A stretch of DNA of 21,137 nucleotides from the IMG/VR virus record IMGVR_UViG_3300032296_000297, positions 1 through 21,137 of that record; one strand, 5' to 3'. Of the stretch, positions 7,484-15,866 are shown one piece after another. Below the pieces are notes generated by a model that saw only the letters and a list, made by a program, of their open reading frames with translations, had not been told where the DNA came from and did no database searches. The position numbers and the translations under genes are program-made. Numbering within the stretch: position 1 is the first letter of the stretch; each line of letters begins with the position of its first letter. The stretch comes from a virus.

Positions 7484-10400
7484 TTATTTAAATTTTCCTG
7501 GAACTGGTTTAATAGGATTATTAATAACAACGCTTATTACGTTTCCAACTTTACCAACTCCTTGCGTAAGTATAAACTCAAGAGTCTTGCCTCCACAGTA
7601 TGTAACCACAAATTTAACACTTCTATTTGAACCTGTGTTGTTTACACTTATAATTGAAGTGATAGGAGTAGTTCCAAATCCAAACGTCTGGTAGTTAGAA
7701 ACCCAGTTAGTACCTGATCCTAAGCTAACTACAGATATAGTCCAAGAAACATCTCCTATGATTGTGAACAGAGAGTTAGCAAGGTTAGATGTATTAGATG
7801 GTACATTTTTAGAATACCTATTAAGCCTAACGTTACAGTTAAGAATTGTTGTATCGTTATTAGCTAACACATAAGCTTGGTTATGAGGATCGTAACATCC
7901 TAACTTCTGTGTGTTAGGGTAGTCACGCATAAGCTCTATAAAGTAGTCCTGCATACCAGTGTTAGATATCTCATCCATCTGGTTGCCATAAAGACCCATA
8001 ACAACACCTCTCCTTACATCTGTGAAGTATATATCTGTACCCCACACTGCAAATGATTCAGGGTTTAAGCTGATACCATACTCACCAGGGAATGCAATCT
8101 GTGTACCTAATACCTCTGGCACAGAGACTACTGAACCCCCACCAACTGAGTCAGATAGCAAGTTCTTTCCGTAAAGAACTGAACTTACTTTATTCTCTTG
8201 GAATACTAACAAGTCAGTATCTCTTGCGTGAAGCTTCTGAATAGATCCAAACTCGCTATCTAGGTACTTGAAGTTTGCTTTAGATAAGTTAAACTCATTA
8301 AGTGCGTTAAAGTCAGTATTCTCACCATACACACCACTATAGGATATAGCGTTTCTACTTACCTTCTGCTGATACTCATCAATAATAGTAGTAACCCTTG
8401 GGCTGTACTGTAAAGTAGCAGCAGCGTAGTCATCACGTATCCTAAACGTCTCTAGCGCATTAGTATAACTCCATGCGTTAAAGTCAGAGTTTACTGTACT
8501 ATTAGGATTGTTTATTTTAATAACCGCACCACTATTTGTAGATGTCTGATCTTGCTCAATTAAATCATATGCAACTGATCCAGGGCTTAATGGTCCTGCT
8601 ACAAAACCTAAATCGATAACAATGTTGTACGGATTTGGAACAAAAAGTATTTCGTACATACCTGAGAACCAACCACCATCTATATATACAGTCTCTCCTG
8701 CAACATAGTTATGCATCTCATCTGTAGATGTTGGAGTTGCGGATGGGTTTACTTGACCTAAGTTTGTTTTACCTGCATGTGGACCAGTTGATACAAAAGT
8801 TGAGTCCTTATATTTCCAACGAACCCTATGCTTACCATTCTCTATCTTGAATGTTCTTGATAATTCATGAAACACATCTATATCTACATCTTTAGGTGTT
8901 GTCTCAGCTATAATCTGATTGCTTATTCTTCTGATAGTCATATTACCAGTAAGAACATTAGCTTGCGGAGGATTTCCAACACCTGCATCATTATGTCCAT
9001 AACCCATTATTATCATAAATACAGGTCTACTTAACTGGTTATTTATTCCTTGCGAAAAAAGATCAGCTGGTTGTATTTGACTAAATGATGGAGCACTTGT
9101 TCCACTGGATTCCAATGTTGGACCATTTCCTCTTCTAAATGATACAGCTTGTTTATCTTTAGAATTACCATTTATATCTATAGCTTGAAAATTTAAATAT
9201 TCACCACTTTCAACAAACCACTCTTCTATATTTTCATATGTAGCTGGACTTGGCGGAAATACTTGTAGAGTTGTGTATGCTGAAGGATTATATAAATCTT
9301 GAGTTACTTCTATAGAAATAATATCACCTTCATTTATTGTTTGTAGATTAGCATTACTCTCACCTAATACAAGATATCCACCTACGTTATTAGACCATAG
9401 AACATTTGATGAACTATTAGAAGCAGATGGCCCTAATATACCCTTTCCTCCAAAATAATTATCAATAAAAAATCCTTCTTGAGACCTAACATTTATTTTC
9501 CATATATCACCAACGGTAGGAGTATAATTCCATTTTATCTGACATAAAGGAATACCTCCATTATATAGTATTTGATTTAAAAGAGTTATATTCAATACTG
9601 TACCTCCTGCCCCAGTTAAATCTGTACTATATCTAAATTGGTTATTTCCTATAGCCTCTACAGTTATTCTGTAATCCTTATCAACTACACCTGCTACGGG
9701 AGGGATATTGTTATTAGTTACAGACAATGCTCCTGACGATCCATTACCATAATGAATAGGATTTTCAATATATTCATATATATTCAACGGGTTAACAGGA
9801 TATGGTATTACTCCAGGATTGCTAGAACCTGGGCCTCCAAATACATTTGCACTTGCGTTGTCTGTTCCTGTGGAAGTAAAATATGCAGTAGTTATACCAG
9901 TAAGTAAATCTAATTCATTTGGTGAGTCTACCTTTATTTTAATATAAAGACCAGGAAAAGCTCCTGTAACAAAACCAGATGCTTTATCTTTTATCTCAAG
10001 TATTTTATATTTCTTGTTGAAAAATGTTGGTCCAGCTGGAGTTGATTTAAAAATCAAATAATCTCCAGTACTTACTTTTTCTCTATCTGATTCGTTAATC
10101 ATAAAGTACCTATAACTGCCACTAACCCTAGCGTCAATAGGAAATATGTTATAGTACTGATCTCTAGATTGTTTAATTATAACTCTATAGTTTGTAGCCC
10201 AAGAAGGAGGGTTATTACTAATCCTAAGCTTTAAACTATTCCCTTTGTCTGACTGAGTTGGAGGTATGTATGTAGTGTTTCCTTGAGATGTAAGCGCAGT
10301 AGTAGACCTACCATACTTATCCAAGTAAATAAGTCCAAGCTCGTAGTCTCTATCTGATCTAAATGTCTGAGTAGGCGTATTGCCTGATCCGTCAATAGAA

Positions 10401-11497
10401 ACATACTTAACATCTAATTTTACAGGAAAGTCTATATCGTAGAACTGTGTGTAGTTACCGTACATAATACGGTTACCAACATAGTCCTGTGCTTTTGCAA
10501 GTAATGGTACATTATCAAAAAGCCTTGTCACTTGACCTTCAGGAAGAAGTGTGTAAGTCTTATTATTATTAAATGTAAAACTATAAAATACATCATTAGA
10601 TAAAGCAAGTTCTTGTTTATCTATTGTCTCAACAATTAAACAGTTTATACTTCTTGCGTCGCGCATTATGACTTGAACTTCTTTAACAAATTGATTTCCA
10701 GTAAATACTGTAATTCCAACTTCGTTAAATCTATTCACCATAGATTTATTGTTACCAGCCCTAAAATCTAACTGATAGTCTTTAGGCCTGAATGCAACTG
10801 CTGAGAAAGGTGACAACGCACTGTATTGATCATCAACGTACTTATACCTATAAGAGAAGTATAAGAACTTCTCCTCCATGTTGTTGGACTGAGTACTTGT
10901 ATTATTAACTAATGATATCTTTGGTGCGTTTAATGGTGGAGCTAGAATAACATTTATATCCTCATCAATACGAGGGTCATCTATAGAGTACCCAGAAGTA
11001 CCAAGTGAGTTACTCTTTACACGAGCGATATTAATACGTCTAGGTGGATTAAGATTGTCAGTCCAGTAAAGGAATCCATCGATAAAGTTAACACCTGTAA
11101 TAAGGTATTCCTTATTGAAGTTAAGCTTGCTTACGGTTGATGGTGTAAGCTTGTTAGACTGCAATACACGTACAGTTGTACCTATTGTCGTGTCGTACTC
11201 ATATATCCCATCAAACTTATCTGAAGTAACGAACCAGTAAATAAATCCATCTCTCTCGTTAGCTACAGCACCAATCGTCTTAGCGTCAGCAGCTAAAGGA
11301 TAAGGAAATCCAGCAACGTTCCAAACATTAGAAACTAAAAGGTTACCCTTCTTGTTCTTTACAGCACCGATATTACCACCGTCAGCAGTGTCTATATCAA
11401 CGTTAAGTGCATCACGGTACACACCATCAGGTACAAGCCTCTCATCGAGGTCTTTGTTCATTATACCTGCTAGAAAACTATTCTTTAATTCTGGCAT
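7484..11497 (-). CDS. crAss-like stabilisation / muzzle-type tail protein with C-terminal BACON-like domain
   Basis: This 1337-aa protein begins MPELKNSFLAGIMNKDLDER, the typical N-terminus of the crAss-like 'stabilisation' family (named after P22 gp10 similarity). Structural work on a crAss-like phage describes a large muzzle protein that closes the tail, and I infer this is its counterpart. The N-terminal half reads as a beta-propeller-like fold (repeats such as RDGFIYWFVTSD and FIDGFLYWTDNLNPPR). The middle is beta-rich and Gly/Asn-rich, and residues about 1040-1200 contain LLVFQENKVSSVLYGKN and GCYDPHNQAYVLAN. Where I would expect the KGWTSF segment there is instead a BACON-like domain (about 1250-1312). 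The gene follows the 300-aa ring-type gene and precedes the fibre with 2-3 nt gaps. Confidence 0.75.
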   Translation of the reverse strand: MPELKNSFLAGIMNKDLDERLVPDGVYRDALNVDIDTADGGNIGAVKNKKGNLLVSNVWNVAGFPYPLAADAKTIGAVANERDGFIYWFVTSDKFDGIYEYDTTIGTTVRVLQSNKLTPSTVSKLNFNKEYLITGVNFIDGFLYWTDNLNPPRRINIARVKSNSLGTSGYSIDDPRIDEDINVILAPPLNAPKISLVNNTSTQSNNMEEKFLYFSYRYKYVDDQYSALSPFSAVAFRPKDYQLDFRAGNNKSMVNRFNEVGITVFTGNQFVKEVQVIMRDARSINCLIVETIDKQELALSNDVFYSFTFNNNKTYTLLPEGQVTRLFDNVPLLAKAQDYVGNRIMYGNYTQFYDIDFPVKLDVKYVSIDGSGNTPTQTFRSDRDYELGLIYLDKYGRSTTALTSQGNTTYIPPTQSDKGNSLKLRISNNPPSWATNYRVIIKQSRDQYYNIFPIDARVSGSYRYFMINESDREKVSTGDYLIFKSTPAGPTFFNKKYKILEIKDKASGFVTGAFPGLYIKIKVDSPNELDLLTGITTAYFTSTGTDNASANVFGGPGSSNPGVIPYPVNPLNIYEYIENPIHYGNGSSGALSVTNNNIPPVAGVVDKDYRITVEAIGNNQFRYSTDLTGAGGTVLNITLLNQILYNGGIPLCQIKWNYTPTVGDIWKINVRSQEGFFIDNYFGGKGILGPSASNSSSNVLWSNNVGGYLVLGESNANLQTINEGDIISIEVTQDLYNPSAYTTLQVFPPSPATYENIEEWFVESGEYLNFQAIDINGNSKDKQAVSFRRGNGPTLESSGTSAPSFSQIQPADLFSQGINNQLSRPVFMIIMGYGHNDAGVGNPPQANVLTGNMTIRRISNQIIAETTPKDVDIDVFHELSRTFKIENGKHRVRWKYKDSTFVSTGPHAGKTNLGQVNPSATPTSTDEMHNYVAGETVYIDGGWFSGMYEILFVPNPYNIVIDLGFVAGPLSPGSVAYDLIEQDQTSTNSGAVIKINNPNSTVNSDFNAWSYTNALETFRIRDDYAAATLQYSPRVTTIIDEYQQKVSRNAISYSGVYGENTDFNALNEFNLSKANFKYLDSEFGSIQKLHARDTDLLVFQENKVSSVLYGKNLLSDSVGGGSVVSVPEVLGTQIAFPGEYGISLNPESFAVWGTDIYFTDVRRGVVMGLYGNQMDEISNTGMQDYFIELMRDYPNTQKLGCYDPHNQAYVLANNDTTILNCNVRLNRYSKNVPSNTSNLANSLFTIIGDVSWTISVVSLGSGTNWVSNYQTFGFGTTPITSIISVNNTGSNRSVKFVVTYCGGKTLEFILTQGVGKVGNVISVVINNPIKPVPGKFK

Positions 11498-11499
11498 TT

Positions 11500-12402
11500 T
11501 TACTTAAGTTGTTGTGCTCTACCTCTCATTGTCATAATGAGTCTAGATGGGTGAAGGTTGCTTAGTCGAAGTTTAGCGTTCCTAAACTCAGCCTGCTTCT
11601 CATCACGAGCCATCTTACGCTCATACATAGGGATGCCATACTTAGCGTTAAGTAGACACCACTTTATATATCTGTAAACGAATTCCTCTGCAAACTTATG
11701 TACGTTAACTTCTGCGTCGTTACCGTTCGCCATACCGTCAGATATGTACTCAAGAACGATACGATGTCCTGAGACACCTGAAGAGAAGTCGATAACTCCG
11801 TTATTCACCCTGAAAGATGGGCCTGCATGTAATCTAGATGGATCAACTAACCACTTAGCGCCTACCTCGTAACCGAAGTACCATGATCCATCAACACACC
11901 AACCATAGCATCCGTTGTACATGCCTGGACCATCGTACAACTTAGCCTCAAGTCTATCAATATCAAGCTGTGAGTCACCTATAAGTATCTCTCCGTTCTG
12001 ATCGAAAAGGATATTATAGTTGTTGTCCTGAAGGTAACCCTTCGCAGTGTTTACCTGCTTGTTCTCATACAGCGGACGTAGTACGCCATTAACAAGTATA
12101 GATATACGAACGTAGTTAACGTAGTCTGAAGGAAGGATAAACTTAAGGTTGTCACCTACCTCCATCTCAATACTCTTAATAGACCTAAGAGCATCGAAGT
12201 TCAGCTGCTTAATTGCTTGCTTTGCATGAAACAATACCTCGTAACGTTTCACGTTACTAATCAGCTTATCATTTCCGACATACATCAACATGAAGTTGTT
12301 GACTATATCAGCAAGTGTAGTGTACTGGTAAGAACCCCAGTTCTGATCCTCTGGGATGTTACCGTTATTTGTGTAGTACTGATATGGTGTTATGTATGCC
12401 AT
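11500..12402 (-). CDS. Neck/tail ring-type structural protein (300 aa)
   Basis: The protein has an N-terminal helical region (LADIVNNFMLMYVGNDKLI) followed by YEVLFHAKQAIKQLNFDALR, SIEMEVGDNLKFILPSDYVN and YVRISILVNGVLRPLYENKQ. It ends in a basic helical tail (RKMARDEKQAEFRNAKLRLS). The alternation of helix bundle and beta insert fits head-tail connector or tail-tube ring proteins, annotated in crAss-like genomes as tail tubular or ring proteins. It is 3 nt after the 240-aa gene and 2 nt before the muzzle-like gene, which places it in the neck-to-tail stack. Which ring it forms cannot be told from sequence alone. Confidence 0.65.
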   Translation of the reverse strand: MAYITPYQYYTNNGNIPEDQNWGSYQYTTLADIVNNFMLMYVGNDKLISNVKRYEVLFHAKQAIKQLNFDALRSIKSIEMEVGDNLKFILPSDYVNYVRISILVNGVLRPLYENKQVNTAKGYLQDNNYNILFDQNGEILIGDSQLDIDRLEAKLYDGPGMYNGCYGWCVDGSWYFGYEVGAKWLVDPSRLHAGPSFRVNNGVIDFSSGVSGHRIVLEYISDGMANGNDAEVNVHKFAEEFVYRYIKWCLLNAKYGIPMYERKMARDEKQAEFRNAKLRLSNLHPSRLIMTMRGRAQQLK

Positions 12403-12405
12403 CTA

Positions 12406-13128
12406 TTAAATCTTTTGTGCGTTTTGTCCTTCCTCTGCTTTCGCTGCGCTTGTTATCTCAGTCTCACGGATAGATAGACCTGCGTACTGAAGTATCTTGA
12501 TAACTAAGTCTGTCTCATAGCTAAGAGGCAACTCAAAGTCTTGGTAGTCAAGCTGAGTCGGATCAAATATTGGTGTACCAGAAATGATAGTGTTATAAGT
12601 CCACTTAGGGTCTCTTGGATACCTAACATACTGAGCTGTAACAAGACCTGTCTGAGCGATGCTGTCTGGATACACAGTGATAGTTGAGTTTAGAGTAGAA
12701 GTCAAAGTTCCTTCTTGTGTATATGCTGGATAAGAAACCGTAGGTGTTGTCAGATTAGAGCTTAGTAGGTTATATATCTTATTGTATGGAACCTTCTCAA
12801 TCTCTACTGTACCATTGTAAATAACAGTGTTCAGTACATAAGCATCGTCAGGAACGTTATACTTCCCAGTAATACCATTATAAGTTAATATGTCATAATC
12901 AGAAAACGTATCAATAGCCTCCTCTATCTGTTTAGGAATATCAGTATATCCACTGTTATGCATGTGAGCGTTCTGCTTGTTAACAGAGTTGCTGTACGTG
13001 TAGAACATACCCTCGAAGATCTCAAGCTGCGCCTGCTTCGCAAACAAGTTAAACTCAAATGGGGTTATATATCCACGGTTATCCTTACTGATGATAGATA
13101 ACACTGTGCTTCTTACGCTGTCAATCAT
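12406..13128 (-). CDS. Neck/tail ring-type structural protein (240 aa)
   Basis: The protein starts MIDSVRSTVLSIISKDNRGY, with TPFEFNLFAKQAQLEIFEGM next, a helical opening typical of crAss-like and environmental phage connector proteins. A beta-rich central part (IVYNGTVEIEKVPYN-like strands, AQYVRYPRDPKWTYN) follows, and an Ala/Glu-rich helical end (ETDLVIKILQYAGLSIRETE). It is the first gene after the third terminator, so it heads the tail transcription unit. TATATTTG lies only 4 nt before its ATG. A ring or adaptor role between portal and muzzle is inferred from position and fold character. Confidence 0.65.
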   Translation of the reverse strand: MIDSVRSTVLSIISKDNRGYITPFEFNLFAKQAQLEIFEGMFYTYSNSVNKQNAHMHNSGYTDIPKQIEEAIDTFSDYDILTYNGITGKYNVPDDAYVLNTVIYNGTVEIEKVPYNKIYNLLSSNLTTPTVSYPAYTQEGTLTSTLNSTITVYPDSIAQTGLVTAQYVRYPRDPKWTYNTIISGTPIFDPTQLDYQDFELPLSYETDLVIKILQYAGLSIRETEITSAAKAEEGQNAQKI

Positions 13129-13132
13129 AGTG

Positions 13133-13140
13133 CAAATATA
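13133..13140 (-). promoter_or_regulatory. TATATTTG, candidate Bacteroidota-type -7 element before the 240-aa gene
   Basis: It matches the TAnnTTTG -7 consensus of Bacteroidota promoters and sits between the terminator and the gene. Only 4 nt separate it from the ATG, so a transcript would be leaderless or start inside the gene. I see no TTG -33 element at the usual distance. Confidence 0.3.
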
Positions 13141-13142
13141 AT

Positions 13143-13169
13143 AAAAAAGGCACTAATAAATAGTGCCTT
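13143..13169 (-). terminator. Intrinsic terminator after the 96-aa gene
   Basis: On the minus strand AAGGCACT pairs with AGTGCCTT over a 7-nt loop, an 8-bp perfect stem, followed by a run of six T (two of them within the stem). It lies between the 96-aa gene stop and the tail operon, so it should end transcription from the head side. Confidence 0.85.
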
Positions 13170-13206
13170 CTTTATGTGTCAATTACAAAGTGTTAATTAC
13201 AACAAA

Positions 13207-13497
13207 CTATGCAGGAAGAGCATTACTAATTTCAGTAAATTCTAAATTTATAGAAACTGTTACTGGAGCAACATTCGTCCAAGATGTTTGAAGTGCTGCT
13301 TTGATTGCATCTTGAATAGCATTCATTACAATGTATGATGAATCAGCCTCGTGTGTAAGCACGACAGTACCTCCATTAACATAATAAATAACTGTTTGAG
13401 TAGCACCTATGCCATCTTCATAAATAAACATAACATTTGTTGCAGAAACCATTTGATTTCCATGTACAGCAACTGGGATATAGATAAACTTTTCCAT
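13207..13497 (-). CDS. Small conserved phage protein of unknown function (96 aa)
   Basis: I start at the ATG at 13497 (MEKFIYIPVAVHGNQM). The frame extends to an ATG at 13530, but those 11 residues fall against a terminator and a TAnnTTTG motif and look untranslated. The product appears to be a compact alpha/beta domain: strands VSATNVMFIYED, TQTVIYYVNGGTVVLTHE, a helix YIVMNAIQDAIKAALQT and a last strand PVTVSINLEF. It has no signal peptide or membrane segment. It stands alone between two intrinsic terminators, just after the head genes, so an abundant head accessory or decoration protein is possible. I do not recognise a named family. Confidence 0.7.
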   Translation of the reverse strand: MEKFIYIPVAVHGNQMVSATNVMFIYEDGIGATQTVIYYVNGGTVVLTHEADSSYIVMNAIQDAIKAALQTSWTNVAPVTVSINLEFTEISNALPA

Positions 13498-13527
13498 TTT
13501 GTAAAAAATTAATGGGTTAATAAAGTA

Positions 13528-13535
13528 CAAAGATA
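13528..13535 (-). promoter_or_regulatory. TATCTTTG, candidate -7 element before the 96-aa gene
   Basis: It matches TAnnTTTG directly downstream of a terminator and would give a leader of roughly 20-25 nt before the ATG at 13497. No -33 element is evident. Confidence 0.35.
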
Positions 13536-13538
13536 AGT

Positions 13539-13571
13539 AAAAAAAGGCAGACGCTTAGCGACTACCTTTTT
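13539..13571 (-). terminator. Intrinsic terminator after the 254-aa gene
   Basis: On the minus strand AAAAAGGTAG pairs with CTGCCTTTTT (one G-U pair). An inner CGC/GCG closes the loop, and T residues follow. The G-U pair becomes a C-A mismatch on the plus strand, so the structure is oriented for minus-strand transcripts. Confidence 0.8.
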
Positions 13572-13608
13572 CTTTACCTAAACAACTATGTGAATACTTT
13601 ATGCTGTG

Positions 13609-13616
13609 CAAATATA
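13609..13616 (-). promoter_or_regulatory. TATATTTG motif just past the 254-aa gene stop
   Basis: This is a second copy of TATATTTGCAC, which also precedes the 240-aa gene. It lies about 38 nt before the terminator at 13571. If active it would make only a short RNA unless the terminator is read through. Confidence 0.25.
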
Positions 13617-14381
13617 TTAATTTTCAGAGAACTCTTTCTCTAAAAACTTATAAAATTCAATTCCTTCGTTAGATTTTAACCAAGTCATGAACACATCTTC
13701 TTTTCGTTCACCAAAAGGAACTGTAAGAATCTTCTTCTTGTTGTTACTTAAGTTATAGTGTATATCCTTTCCAGCCCTAAATGTGATGTACCCTTCTTTA
13801 AATGCTCTTGACGAAAAGTCATTTACACTAATATCTGGATCATCAATAGCATCTAAGAAGTCCTGTGGATAGTTTTTAGCAAATAATAAGATATCGTGCT
13901 TAATCTCAGATGATGTCATGTTATCTGAATTTAATCCTAAATGTATGCGAGCAATTGCTTTCATAACTTCTAGATCTAGACCTCTTGCAGCAATTAATGC
14001 ATCAACCTCAAGATTCAAATCTTTAACTCTATCCTCGGCTATCTTCTGTGGATCAAATTCATAGAATAATGTACCTCCATTGGCAATATTATCAGGATGA
14101 ATATCCATAAAATTTTGAAGTAATGGATTTTTTTTAGGTACAGTAATTTTACCATCCTCCATTACAATTGGCTCAAGTATAGCAGTTCCATCCTGCTCAT
14201 CCTCAAAAATTGATCGTTGATTTTTTGAATAACGAAGTGCTCGGTTAATCCCTTTTTCTTCGTCAAAGTGAAGCAACTGTCGTCGCTTATTGCTTCTTGA
14301 TTGAATAAAGAAGCTTACTGGTGTCTTTGATTGTTTAAGGATATATATCTTATCCTTAGAGGTTCTCTCTTGTGTTTTCAT
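13617..14381 (-). CDS. Conserved phage virion-region protein of unknown function (254 aa)
   Basis: The protein has a basic N-terminus (residues 1-35) and then RALRYSKNQRSIFEDEQDGT followed by AILEPIVMEDGKITVPKKNP. A helical middle follows (EVDALIAARGLDLEVMKAIARIHLGL) and IKHDILLFAKNYPQDFLDAI. The C-terminal part is FKEGYITFRAGKDIHYNLSN and VPFGERKEDVFMTWLKSNEG. I recognise this pattern as a protein widespread next to capsid genes of crAss-like and some larger tailed phages, without a settled function. It is flanked by two strong terminators, so it appears to be transcribed as its own unit or by read-through from the capsid gene. No catalytic motif is visible; a head-completion or DNA-associated structural role is possible. 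Confidence 0.65.
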   Translation of the reverse strand: MKTQERTSKDKIYILKQSKTPVSFFIQSRSNKRRQLLHFDEEKGINRALRYSKNQRSIFEDEQDGTAILEPIVMEDGKITVPKKNPLLQNFMDIHPDNIANGGTLFYEFDPQKIAEDRVKDLNLEVDALIAARGLDLEVMKAIARIHLGLNSDNMTSSEIKHDILLFAKNYPQDFLDAIDDPDISVNDFSSRAFKEGYITFRAGKDIHYNLSNNKKKILTVPFGERKEDVFMTWLKSNEGIEFYKFLEKEFSEN

Positions 14382-14405
14382 TATACTTAATTTAAATTTA
14401 AAAAT

Positions 14406-14440
14406 AAAAAAAAAGAGAGGGAGTATCTCATCCCTCTCTT
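14406..14440 (-). terminator. Strong intrinsic terminator after the major capsid gene
   Basis: On the minus strand AAGAGAGGGA pairs perfectly with TCCCTCTCTT (10 bp) over an 8-nt loop, followed by nine T. It starts about 8 nt after the capsid stop and is the clearest terminator in the window. Confidence 0.93.
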
Positions 14441-14447
14441 AAGTGTA

Positions 14448-15854
14448 TTAGTCTTTGAACAATACGAAGTTGTTTGCTCCAAGAGTACAAAGTGCACGCT
14501 CAGACAAGAAGTTTACTTGCATTGCATCCAAGTCGCTAGTAGCAGCTCCACCAGCAGAACCTGTAACCCAAGTTTTCATCTTACGGTTCTCAGCTTCACT
14601 TGCACGGTAACGAACGTGTAGGAATGGTCTCTTAGCGTTTTTACCTAATACTTGGTCATATACTGACATAGTACCAGCAGGGATAAGAACACCATTTACA
14701 GCACCACCTACGATACCTCCACGAAGAGCAGCATCGTTCAAGTACTTCCAGTCAGACTTGTAGAAGTCATAACCACGACGGAAAGAAGTGAATCCTAAGT
14801 TAAGAGCCATATCTTTATCGTTGTCAAATAGACCGTAAGAAGTACCACCAACTCCGTAAGAGTTTTGTGCAGCTAACATATCGTCGATGTCGAAAGAGAA
14901 CTCACGGTTAACGAACAATACGTTCTCAGCGATAGCACCTTGCTTGTCAAGACGAGAAACGATATCATCGAATTCACCTAATGTTCCTGGATTACCTCCT
15001 GACCATACGTTGCCACGAGTTTCGATAGCATCGAATAAACCTTGAGATCCAGAATTAGTTCCCAAGTCAGATCCAGCAACACCAGAAGAACCTTCAGTTG
15101 GTACATGCTCGATCATCATCATTTCAAGGTAATCTTCGAAACGTAGACGAGTCTCATGCTCAGCCTTAACATACCAAAGGTATCCTGTAGCACCATTCTC
15201 AGTAGTTACTTCAACCCATCCGATTTGAGCCATATCTGATCCAGATACTTCAAACTTATCTTTAATGATAACAGGCTTAACCTCAAAGATATCATCTACT
15301 GGGTCAAGTGATCCCTCCATTCCAAAAGATCCTTTTTGAAATTCAGAACCATACACAAATGCAGTAATACCAGTAGAAGCAGCAAATCCAGTTGGTTGAC
15401 CAGCATTTAAATAATACTTAACAGTAAACTCACCTGCACCACCAACACCAACAGTATCAATATATGCCTTAGCAGATACGTTTAATGTGTTGTCAGATAA
15501 GAATACAGTCTGTCCTACTCGGAAGTTACAAGATCCACCACCTACAACAAATGTTGTACTTGGATCTCCATCAGTTCCTGCATCAACTGTAACATCAGTA
15601 TACTTAGTATGTAGACGACCTTGTTCTGCCCACTTGATCAAGTCAGATGCAGAAGGAATTTCTGCACTTACGTTACGCAAGAAAGAAGCGATTGAACGGT
15701 TACCGTAACGCTCGAATTCAGCTTCGTAAGTGTCAGGAAGATATTGATTCAAGAAATTGAAATCAGAACTTCCTAAATAATTAGTAGGTAAAGTAGTCTT
15801 TACCGAGCTAGGGGTTAAACTTACCCCTGGTGTTGTTAATAATGAACCAGCCAT
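14448..15854 (-). CDS. Major capsid protein (crAss-like, HK97-fold type)
   Basis: This 468-aa protein follows the scaffold gene and is closed by the strongest terminator, as expected for the most abundant virion protein. It begins MAGSLLTTPGVSLTPSSVKT and continues YLPDTYEAEFERYGNRSIAS, a start I associate with crAss-like and environmental phage capsid proteins. Later landmarks are FEVSGSDMAQIGWVEVTTEN, RLRFEDYLEMMMIEHVPTEG and a C-terminal block RPFLHVRYRASEAENRKMKT. An HK97-type fold is expected for the family. The residues do not include an obvious N-terminal cleaved delta-domain, consistent with a separate scaffold gene 12 nt upstream. Family assignment is by recognition, not by alignment. 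Confidence 0.85.
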   Translation of the reverse strand: MAGSLLTTPGVSLTPSSVKTTLPTNYLGSSDFNFLNQYLPDTYEAEFERYGNRSIASFLRNVSAEIPSASDLIKWAEQGRLHTKYTDVTVDAGTDGDPSTTFVVGGGSCNFRVGQTVFLSDNTLNVSAKAYIDTVGVGGAGEFTVKYYLNAGQPTGFAASTGITAFVYGSEFQKGSFGMEGSLDPVDDIFEVKPVIIKDKFEVSGSDMAQIGWVEVTTENGATGYLWYVKAEHETRLRFEDYLEMMMIEHVPTEGSSGVAGSDLGTNSGSQGLFDAIETRGNVWSGGNPGTLGEFDDIVSRLDKQGAIAENVLFVNREFSFDIDDMLAAQNSYGVGGTSYGLFDNDKDMALNLGFTSFRRGYDFYKSDWKYLNDAALRGGIVGGAVNGVLIPAGTMSVYDQVLGKNAKRPFLHVRYRASEAENRKMKTWVTGSAGGAATSDLDAMQVNFLSERALCTLGANNFVLFKD

Positions 15855-15866
15855 TTTGTTTTAGTT

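Noticed and set aside
14393-14400. TAAATTTA before the 254-aa gene as a further -7 element
   Set aside because: It lacks the final G of TAnnTTTG and lies in a nearly pure A/T stretch where such matches are expected by chance.
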